Positions 5,710 through 14,036 of a stretch of DNA of 14,036 nucleotides are shown piece after piece. Position numbers and translations under genes: made by a program. The notes under the pieces were generated by a model. That model saw nothing but the letters and a program-made list of their open reading frames with translations, did not search any database and was not told where the DNA came from. Numbering within the stretch: position 1 is the stretch's first letter; each line of letters begins with the position of its first letter. Source of the DNA: DASZGI01 sp035938995. Its GTDB lineage: Bacteria; Actinomycetota; Actinomycetes; Streptomycetales; Catenulisporaceae. The stretch covers positions 1-14,036 of the forward strand of contig NZ_DASZGI010000093.1 of assembly GCF_035938995.1 (NCBI RefSeq). Reading direction: 5' to 3'.

Positions 5710-6597
5710 ATGAGCAAGACCAACAGGGAAGGCAAGGCGTTCGCCCGCGAGCGGGCCGCGCAGCTGAAGCTCGAACAGGCCCGGCGCGCCCGGCGCAACC
5801 GGATGCTCGCGGTGTACGGATCGACGCTCGGCGTCCTCGTGGTCGCCCTGGTCATCGCGTTGATCGTGCAGAGCGCCTCCGGCCCCAAGACCCCCGCCCT
5901 CGTCCCGGTCGCCGCGGTCGCCGACACCACCGGCGGCGTCACCGCTGCTAACGGCATGGCCATCCCGATCGGCGACTCGAACGCCCCGGTCAAGCTGACC
6001 GTCTACGAGGACTTCCGCTGCTCGGCCTGCGGCTCCTTCGAGAGCACCTTCCAGACGCCGTACAAGCAGCTGATCAAGAACGGCACCCTCGAGATGCTGA
6101 TCCACCCGGTGACCCTGATCGACGCGAACAACGCGGGCACCTCCGGATCGCTACATGCGGGCAACGCCGCCGCCTGTGCCCAGGACGCCGGGAAGTTCGA
6201 GGCCTACCACGACGTGCTGTTCGCGAACCAGCCGTCCGAAAGCACCGACACCTTCTCCTCCGACGCCACGCTGATCTCGCTGGCCAAGCAGGTCCAGGGC
6301 CTGGACACCAAGACCTTCGAGAGCTGCGTCAACGGCCACAAGTACTTCGGCTGGGTCCAGCAGAACTTCGCGGATCTCAACAAGATCACCAACAACCAGC
6401 CGTCCACGCCGACGATCTACGCGAACGGCACGAAGTTCACCTTGCCGAACGACTCCACCGCCACGACCGCGCAGGCCGACTTCACCAAGCAGATCGACCA
6501 GCTGGCCGGAGTCGCCGCGTCGGCGTCGCCCTCCGCGTCCTCGTCGGGCGCCCCGACCTCCGGCTCGGCCTCGCCGAGCCCGTCAGCGAGTCAATGA
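5710..6597 (+). CDS. membrane-anchored DsbA-like thiol oxidoreductase
   Basis: 295 residues. A basic, coiled-coil-like N-terminus (1-33) is followed by one membrane helix (34-54), so the rest is expected outside the membrane. The thioredoxin-fold domain starts near residue 90; the redox motif is C104-S-A-C107 in EDFRCSACGSFE and the cis-proline is probably P234 in STPTIY. A second cysteine pair, C156 and C206, sits in the helical insertion and may form a structural disulfide. A Ser/Ala/Pro-rich tail (270-295) ends the protein. The family (DSBA-like thioredoxin, PF13462 type) makes or shuffles disulfides in exported proteins. The ATG at 5710 is chosen because the product then begins like its homologues; only a weak site (GTGGA, 5696-5700) precedes it. 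The GTG at 5677 is less likely. Its stop overlaps the lgt start. Confidence 0.9.
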   Translation: MSKTNREGKAFARERAAQLKLEQARRARRNRMLAVYGSTLGVLVVALVIALIVQSASGPKTPALVPVAAVADTTGGVTAANGMAIPIGDSNAPVKLTVYEDFRCSACGSFESTFQTPYKQLIKNGTLEMLIHPVTLIDANNAGTSGSLHAGNAAACAQDAGKFEAYHDVLFANQPSESTDTFSSDATLISLAKQVQGLDTKTFESCVNGHKYFGWVQQNFADLNKITNNQPSTPTIYANGTKFTLPNDSTATTAQADFTKQIDQLAGVAASASPSASSSGAPTSGSASPSPSASQ

Positions 6598-7613
6598 TGA
6601 ACCCGACGCCGCTCGCCTACCTGCCGAGCCCGACCGTCGCGCAGCTCAAGCTCGGGCCGTTCCCGATCCGCTTCTACGCGCTGTGCATCATCGCCGGGAT
6701 CGCGCTCGCCGTATGGCTGGGCGAGCGGCGCTGGCGGCAGCGCGGCGGCGAGCCGCACGTCATCACCGACATCGCCATCTGGGCGGTTCCGTTCGGCCTG
6801 GTCGGCGGGCGGCTCTACCACGTCATCACCGATTACGAGCTCTACTTCCCGGCCGGCAAGGACTGGGTCCACGCGTTCTACATCTGGGACGGCGGCCTCG
6901 GCATCTGGGGCGCCATCGCGCTGGGTGCGCTGGGTGCCTGGATCGGCGCCCGCCGCCGCGGGGTCAAGCTGCCGCCGCTCGCCGACGCGCTCGCCCCGGG
7001 CATCGTGTTCGCCCAAGCGCTCGGCCGCTGGGGCAACTGGTTCAACAACGAGCTCTACGGCGATTCGACCACCAAGCCCTGGGGTCTGACGATCCACTGC
7101 ATGGACGACACGACCCGCAAGGCGACCCCCTGCTCCGGCGTCCCCGGCACCACCTCGATCCTGGGCCACTTCCAGCCGACGTTCCTCTACGAGTCGATCT
7201 GGTGCATCCTGATCGGATTCGTGGTGATCTGGGCGGATCGAAGGTTCCGGCTCGGCCACGGCCGCGCTTTCGCCCTCTACGTCCTCAGCTACACCATCGG
7301 TCGCGGCTGGATCGAGCACCTGCGCAGCGACTACGCGCACCACTTCCTCGGCCTGCGGCTCAACGACTGGACCGCGATCATCGTCGGACTCGGCGCGCTG
7401 GCCTACCTGATCATCAGCAGCCGGCGCCGCCCCGGTCGGGAAACCCCGGAAGAGATGTACTGGCCGTACTTCACGCCGTACCAGCCCGCCGAAGCGCGGG
7501 AGGTGGATCCGGAGGAAACCGCGGATGGCGAGCCGTCCGCAGCGGATTCATCCGCCCCGGAGGCGCAGACACCGGAAGAAACAGCGCGGGCGAGCGAATC
7601 CGCAGACACGTAA
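6594..7613 (+). CDS. lgt: phosphatidylglycerol--prolipoprotein diacylglyceryl transferase
   Basis: Integral membrane enzyme that moves diacylglycerol from phosphatidylglycerol to the lipobox cysteine of prolipoproteins, the first step of lipoprotein maturation. 339 residues. The Lgt signature GRWGNWFNNELYG is at 144-156, including the essential arginine R144 (E. coli R143). GGRLYHV is at 71-77, and GRGWIEHLR near 236-244 carries the other conserved arginine. Several membrane helices are evident, including about 24-42, 64-74, 102-118, 203-214 and 258-275. After residue 280 comes an acidic, Glu/Ala/Ser-rich tail of about 55 residues that is not part of the enzyme core; such tails are common in actinobacterial Lgt. 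The ATG overlaps the stop of the DsbA-like gene by 4 bp (a second ATG follows at 6597), so the two are translationally coupled. Confidence 0.97.
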   Translation: MMNPTPLAYLPSPTVAQLKLGPFPIRFYALCIIAGIALAVWLGERRWRQRGGEPHVITDIAIWAVPFGLVGGRLYHVITDYELYFPAGKDWVHAFYIWDGGLGIWGAIALGALGAWIGARRRGVKLPPLADALAPGIVFAQALGRWGNWFNNELYGDSTTKPWGLTIHCMDDTTRKATPCSGVPGTTSILGHFQPTFLYESIWCILIGFVVIWADRRFRLGHGRAFALYVLSYTIGRGWIEHLRSDYAHHFLGLRLNDWTAIIVGLGALAYLIISSRRRPGRETPEEMYWPYFTPYQPAEAREVDPEETADGEPSAADSSAPEAQTPEETARASESADT

Positions 7614-7640
7614 GCGGCGCTCACCTGTCTTGTCTCGTAT

Positions 7641-7676
7641 CGCGGGCGCGGTTCCCCAGGTGGGACCGCGCCCGCG
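7641..7676 (+). terminator. stem-loop terminator after lgt
   Basis: CGCGGGCGCGGT (7641-7652) pairs perfectly with ACCGCGCCCGCG (7665-7676), and CCC/GGG extends the stem past a one-base bulge to a short loop. It begins 27 bp after the lgt stop. It separates the redox/lipoprotein block from gltBD. Confidence 0.75.
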
Positions 7677-7684
7677 GCCGTCTC

Positions 7685-7700
7685 TGTGACACGCATCTCA
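7685..7700. promoter_or_regulatory. CRP-family-like binding site upstream of gltB
   Basis: TGTGA-CACGCA-TCTCA matches the TGTGA-N6-TCACA consensus of CRP/GlxR-type regulators at 9 of 10 fixed positions. It lies about 230 bp before the gltB start and about 105 bp before the best promoter candidate, which is far for a classical CRP site. Confidence 0.35.
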
Positions 7701-7806
7701 CGCCGGTGGCGTGAAGCCGACGCAACAGGGGGAAAACAAGCTTTAGCGCGCGTCAACCGCAGGTCAATGAGGGTATCGTCCAGAATATGAGACGGCGTTT
7801 TCTCTA

Positions 7807-7836
7807 CTGACGGACACCAGATCCATCGTGTAACCT
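7807..7836 (+). promoter_or_regulatory. possible gltBD promoter
   Basis: CTGACG (7807-7812) and TAACCT (7831-7836) are separated by 18 bp. The -35 shares the TGAC core of TTGACA and the -10 fits TAnnnT. A transcript would start near 7843 and carry a leader of about 70 bases. Confidence 0.4.
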
Positions 7837-7915
7837 CAAGTCCACCGCGGCAGGGCCAGTGTCGTCCCTCGTGCGCGCATCCAGGTGCGAACACACGACG
7901 ACCATGGAGGACTCC

Positions 7916-10900
7916 ATGCCACAGGCGGCTCCCCGCCGCTCGGCTCTGCTGAGCGGCATACCCTCGGCACAGGGGCTCTACGACCCCCGCGCCGAGAAAG
8001 ACGCGTGCGGCGTCGCCTTCGTCGCCACGCTGACGGGGGCCGCGAGCCACGAGATCGTCGACCAGGCCCTCACCGCCCTGCGCAACCTCGAGCACCGCGG
8101 CGCTTCCGGCGCCGAGGTCGACTCCGGCGACGGCGCCGGCATCCTCGTCCAGGTCCCGGACGCCTTCCTGCGCGAGAACGTCCCGTTCGCACTGCCGCCT
8201 CAGGGCTCGTACGCCGTCGGCCTCGCCTTCATCCCCAACAACGACGACATCGAACAGCAGACCTACGAGACGGTCGCCGACCTCGCCGCCGAGGAGGGCC
8301 TCGACGTCCTCGGCTGGCGTGATGTCCCGGTCACGCCGGGACTGCTCGGCGCCACCGCCCGCGCCGTGATGCCCCGCTTCCGCCAGGTCTTCCTGGCCGG
8401 CCGGGACGGCGAGAGCGGGATCGAACTCGACCGGCTCGCCTTCGTGCTGCGCAAGCGGGTCGAGCACACCACCGACGCGTACTTCCCCTCGCTGTCCTCG
8501 CGCACCCTCGTCTACAAGGGGATGCTGACCACCGGACAGCTCGAGCCGTTCTTCCCGGACCTGTCCGACCGCCGCTTCGCCAGCGCCATCGCGCTGATCC
8601 ACTCCCGGTTCTCCACCAACACCTTCCCGGCCTGGCCGTTGGCCCACCCCTACCGCTTCGTCGCCCACAACGGCGAGATCAACACGGTCCAGGGCAACCG
8701 CAACTGGATGCGCGCGCGCGAGTCGCAGCTGGTCACCGACGCTTTCAAGGGCCCGCTCGACCGGATCTTCCCGATCGCCACCCCCGGCGCCAGCGACTCG
8801 GCCACCTTCGACGAGGTCCTGGAACTGCTGCACCTGGCCGGCCGGCCCCTGCCGCACGCCGTGCTGATGATGATCCCGGAGGCCTGGGAGAACCACACCG
8901 AGATGGACCCGGCCAGACGGGCCTTCTACCGATACCACTCCTGCAAGATGGAGCCCTGGGACGGCCCGGCCTCGATCACCTTCACCGACGGCTCGCTGAT
9001 CGGCGCCGTCCTGGACCGCAACGGCCTGCGCCCCTCCCGCTACTGGGTCACCGACGACGGCCTGGTCGTGCTCGCCTCCGAGGTCGGCGTGCTCGACCTC
9101 GACCAGGCCAAGGTCGTGCGCAAGGGCCGCCTGCAGCCCGGCCGCATGTTCCTGGTCGACACCGCGCAGCACCGCATCGTCGAGGACGAGGAGATCAAGA
9201 CCGAGCTCGCCGCCGAGTACCCGTACCGGGACTGGCTGCACGCGGGCCTGATCCACCTCGAGCAGCTGCCCGAGCGCGAGCACATCGTGCACACCCACGC
9301 CTCCGTCGTGCGCCGCCAGCAGACCTTCGGCTACACCGAGGAGGAGCTGCGCGTCCTGCTCGCCCCGATGGCCAAGACCGGCTACGAGCCGATCGGATCG
9401 ATGGGCTCGGACACCCCCGTCGCGGTCCTGTCCACCCGCCCCCGGCTGCTGTTCGACTACTTCGCCCAGCTGTTCGCGCAGGTCACCAACCCGCCGCTGG
9501 ACGCGATCCGGGAGGAGTTGGTCACCTCCCTGTCCGCCACCGTCGGCCCCGAGGACAACCTGCTGGCCACCACCCCGGCCGCCTGCCGGATGGTCGAGCT
9601 GCCGTTCCCGGTCATCGACAACGACGAGCTGGCCAAGCTCGTCCACATCAACGCCGACGGCGACATGCCCGGCCTCAAGGCCGTCACCGTCTCAGGCCTC
9701 TTCAAGGTGGCCGGCGGCGGCGCGGCCCTGCGCGCCCGCCTGGACGAGATCCGCACCGAGGTCTCCGACGCCATCGCCGGCGGCGCCCGCATCGTCGTGC
9801 TCTCCGACCGCCACTCCGACGCCGAGCACGCCCCGATCCCCTCGCTGCTGTTGACCTCCGCGGTGCACCACCACCTCATCCGGGAGAAGACCCGCACCCA
9901 GGCCACCCTCATCATCGAGGCCGGAGACGTGCGCGAGGTCCACCACGTCGCGCTGCTGATCGGCTTCGGCGCCGCCGCGGTCAACCCGTACCTGGCCATG
10001 GAGACCGTTGAGGACCTGGCCCGCGGCAAGGTGTTCGTCTCCGTGCCGTCCGAAAAGGCCATCAGGAACCTGATCAAGGCGCTGGGCAAGGGCGTGCTCA
10101 AGGTGATGTCCAAGATGGGCATCTCCACCGTCGCCTCCTACCGCGGCGCCCAGGTCTTCGAGTCCCTGGGCCTGTCGCAGGAGCTGATCGACGAGTACTT
10201 CACCGGCACCGTCTCCAAGCTCGGCGGCATCGGCCTGGACGAGCTGGCCGAGGAGGTCGCCCAGCGGCACCTGCGCGCCTACCCCCGCAACACCACCCGC
10301 CCCGCGCACCGCCGCCTCGAGATCGGCGGCGAATACCAGTGGCGCCGCGAGGGCGAGCCGCACCTGTTCGACCCCGAGACCGTCTTCCGGCTCCAGCACT
10401 CCACGCGCGAGCGCCGCTACGATGTCTTCAAGCAGTACACAGACCGGGTGAACGAGCAGTCCGAGCGGCTGATGACGCTGCGCGGCCTGTTCAAGCTCAA
10501 GGACGGCGAGCGCGCCCCGATCCCGCTCGACGAGGTCGAGCCCGTCTCCGAGATCGTCAAGCGCTTCTCCACCGGCGCCATGTCCTACGGCTCGATCTCG
10601 CTCGAGGCGCACCAGACCCTCGCCATCGCGATGAACCGGCTCGGCGGCAGGTCCAACACCGGCGAGGGCGGCGAGGACCCCGAGCGGCTCTACGACCCCG
10701 AGCGCCGCTCCGCGATCAAGCAGGTCGCCTCCGGCCGCTTCGGCGTCACCTCCGAATACCTCACCAACGCCGACGACCTGCAGATCAAGATGGCCCAGGG
10801 CGCCAAGCCCGGCGAGGGCGGCCAGCTGCCCGGCAACAAGATCTACCCGTGGATCGCCAAGACCCGGCACTCCACCCCTGGCGTGGGCCTGATCTCCCCG

Positions 10901-12461
10901 CCGCCGCACCACGACATCTACTCCATCGAGGACCTCGCCCAGCTGATCCACGACCTGAAGAACGCCAACCCCGCGGCGCGGGTCCACGTCAAGCTGGTCT
11001 CCGAGGTCGGCGTCGGCACCGTCGCCACCGGCGTGTCCAAGGCGCACGCCGACGTGGTCCTGATCTCCGGCCACGACGGCGGCACCGGCGCCGCCCCGCT
11101 CACCTCGCTCAAGCACGCCGGCGCCCCCTGGGAGCTGGGCCTGGCCGAGACCCAGCAGACGCTGCTGCTCAATGGTCTGCGCGACCGCATCGTGGTGCAG
11201 ACCGACGGCCAGCTCAAGACCGGCCGCGACGTCATCATCGCGGCCCTCCTCGGCGCCGAGGAGTTCGGCTTCGCCACCGCCCCGCTGGTCGTCTCCGGCT
11301 GCGTCCTGATGCGGGTCTGCCACCTGGACACGTGCCCGGTCGGTGTCGCGACGCAGAACCCTGAGCTGCGCGCCCGGTTCACCGGCAAGCCCGAGTTCGT
11401 GGTCAACTTCTTCGAGTTCATCGCCCAGGAGGTCCGCGAGCACTTGGCCGCGCTCGGCTTCCACACCCTCGAGGAGGCCGTCGGGCACGTCGAGCTGATC
11501 GACCCGACCGCCGCGATCCGGCACTGGAAGGCCAACGGCCTCGACCTGACGCCGGTGCTCTACCAGCCGTTCCTGCCCGAGGGCGCGTCCCTGCACCGCA
11601 CCGTCGCCCAGGACCATGGCCTGGCCAAGGCGCTGGACAACGAGCTGATCGCGCTCGCCCACGACGCACTCGAGGACGCCACCCCGGTCCGCATCCAACT
11701 GCCGATCCGCAATGTCAACCGCACCGTCGGCACCATGCTCGGCCACGAGGTCACCAAGAAGTACGGCGGCGCCGGACTGCCCGACGACACCATCGACATC
11801 ACCCTCACCGGCTCCGCGGGCCAGTCCTTCGGCGCCTTCCTGCCCCGGGGCATCACCCTGCGCCTCGAGGGCGACGCCAACGACTACGTGGCCAAGGGCC
11901 TGTCCGGCGGCCGCATCATCGTGCGCCCCAACCGCGCCGCCGCCTTCGACGCCGCGAAGAACATCATCGCCGGCAACGTCATCGGCTACGGCGCCACCAG
12001 CGGCGAGGTCTTCATCTCCGGCGTCGTCGGCGAGCGCTTCGCCGTGCGCAACTCCGGCGCGAGCTTCGTCGTCGAGGGAGTCGGCGACCACGCCCTCGAA
12101 TACATGACCGGCGGCCGCGTCGTCATCCTCGGCGAACACGGCCGCAACCTGGCCGCGGGCATGTCCGGCGGCGTCGCCTACGTCCTCGACCTCAAGGTCG
12201 CCCGGGTCAACCCGGAGATGGTGGCGGTCGAGGCCCCCACCGCCGAGGACCGGGCCGTGCTGCACGACGCGGTCAAGCGGCACTTCGAGGAGACCGGATC
12301 GCAGGTCGCCGCGGTGCTGCTGGCCGACTGGGCGGGCTCCATCGCCCGCTTCGCGAAGATCATGCCGACCGACTACAAGCGTGTGCTGGGCGCCAGAGTC
12401 GCCGCCGAGCGGGCCGGGCTCTCCGAGCAGGAGACCCTCGACAAGATCATGGAGGCCGCTC

Positions 12462-12469
<8 letters not shown>
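7916..12469 (+). CDS. gltB: glutamate synthase (NADPH) large subunit
   Basis: Makes two glutamates from glutamine and 2-oxoglutarate together with GltD. 1517 residues, full length. The ATG at 7916 is chosen because GGAGG (7906-7910) stands 5 bases upstream; ATG 7904 and GTG 7859 have no such site. A 30-residue propeptide would be cut to expose C31 (DACGVAF), the N-terminal nucleophile of the class II glutaminase domain (about 31-430). A central linking domain follows. The FMN-binding synthase domain carries the [3Fe-4S] cysteines C1129, C1135 and C1140 (C-x5-C-x4-C), as in the Azospirillum enzyme. The C-terminal GXGXG beta-helix domain covers roughly the last 270 residues. No motif is missing. 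Val codons are mostly GTC. The stop overlaps gltD by 8 bp. Confidence 0.98.
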
Positions 12470-13952
<1,483 letters not shown>

Positions 13953-13958
13953 CTCCGT

Positions 13959-13983
13959 GGCTGGCCCCGGGTCAGCCGGCCAG
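13959..13983. terminator. overlapping inverted repeats after gltD, possible bidirectional terminator
   Basis: GGCTGGCCC (13959-13967) can pair with GGGTCAGCC (13969-13977) with one G-U pair, closing a tight hairpin. Alternatively CTGGCC (13961-13966) pairs with GGCCAG (13978-13983) around an 11-base loop. It lies 7 bp past the gltD stop and before the probable end of a convergent gene, a fitting place for a two-way terminator. Confidence 0.45.
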
Positions 13984-13995
13984 GCGCCGCACCGG

Positions 13996-14036
13996 TCAGG
14001 AGAGCGCGACGCCCATCGCGCCCGCGCCGACGGGCA
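13996..14036 (-). CDS. possible 3' end of a convergent gene (12 codons visible)
   Basis: On the minus strand one frame reads PVGAGAMGVALS and then a TGA stop (complement of 13996-13998). All twelve sense codons end in G or C, as expected for a real gene in this genome, whereas the next frame shows several T-ending codons. The stop is followed by the hairpins at 13959-13983. Too short to identify a family; the hydrophobic, small-residue ending would suit a membrane protein but proves nothing. Confidence 0.35.
   Translation of the reverse strand, partial: PVGAGAMGVALS

Larger units (their letters stand above)
7614..7915 (+). other. intergenic region lgt-gltB (302 bp)
   Basis: No gene is seen. 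In order it holds a terminator hairpin, a CRP-like palindrome, a 7-bp hairpin (TCACGCC/GGCGTGA, 7698-7714), a GTCAA direct repeat (7752-7756 and 7763-7767, 11-bp spacing), a possible promoter (7807-7836) and the gltB ribosome-binding site GGAGG (7906-7910). Confidence 0.6.

Noticed and set aside
7403..9646. 747-codon open frame on the minus strand opposite lgt and gltB
   Set aside because: Antisense shadow of well-supported genes in GC-rich DNA; Gly/Val/Asp/Arg-rich low-complexity composition and no family motif.

Overview
The window is very GC-rich (by eye about 70% or more). Third codon positions are almost all G or C, GTG starts are used, and the gene order is trp-associated membrane protein - small HGxxPAAW-type protein - trpC - trpB - trpA - redox genes - lgt - gltB - gltD. 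This is the chromosomal core layout known from Streptomyces and related actinomycetes, so the source is a high-GC actinobacterium. Genus and order cannot be fixed from the sequence alone. All complete genes are on the + strand.

Layout. 1-636 is the 3' part of the trp-operon-associated membrane protein; trpE would be expected upstream. A short 18-bp tandem repeat follows at 646-695. 832-1200 encodes a small two-helix membrane protein. 1201-1360 holds an inverted repeat and a possible promoter, followed by trpC (1361-2191). The 356-bp gap between trpC and trpB is the most unusual part of the window. It holds a short reading frame with tandem Trp codons (2194-2286), a 162-bp miniature transposable element with an apparent TA duplication in a CTAG target (2295-2460), and two tandem perfect stem-loops (2461-2503) just before trpB (2548-3876). 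trpA overlaps trpB by 4 bp, and a strong stem-loop terminator at 4738-4780 closes the trp block.

4879-7613 is an extracytoplasmic module: a MauE/DoxX-like membrane protein with a Cys-x-Cys motif, a membrane-anchored DsbA-like thiol oxidoreductase, and Lgt (prolipoprotein diacylglyceryl transferase), the last two overlapping by 4 bp. A terminator hairpin (7641-7676) follows. The leader region before gltB carries a CRP-like palindrome and a plausible promoter. gltB and gltD (7916-13952, overlapping by 8 bp) encode the two subunits of NADPH-dependent glutamate synthase. The last 80 bp contain hairpins and probably the 3' tip of a convergent minus-strand gene.

How the genes work together. TrpC makes indole-3-glycerol phosphate. 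TrpA cleaves it to indole, and TrpB joins indole with serine to give tryptophan. GltBD supplies glutamate, the main amino-group donor of the cell. The DoxX/DsbA/Lgt block acts at the membrane, on exported thiol proteins and lipoproteins. Nothing in the window looks like a defence system, prophage or secondary-metabolite cluster. The points most worth a second look are the trpC-trpB gap (possible attenuator interrupted by a MITE) and an abrupt change of codon usage inside gltD.
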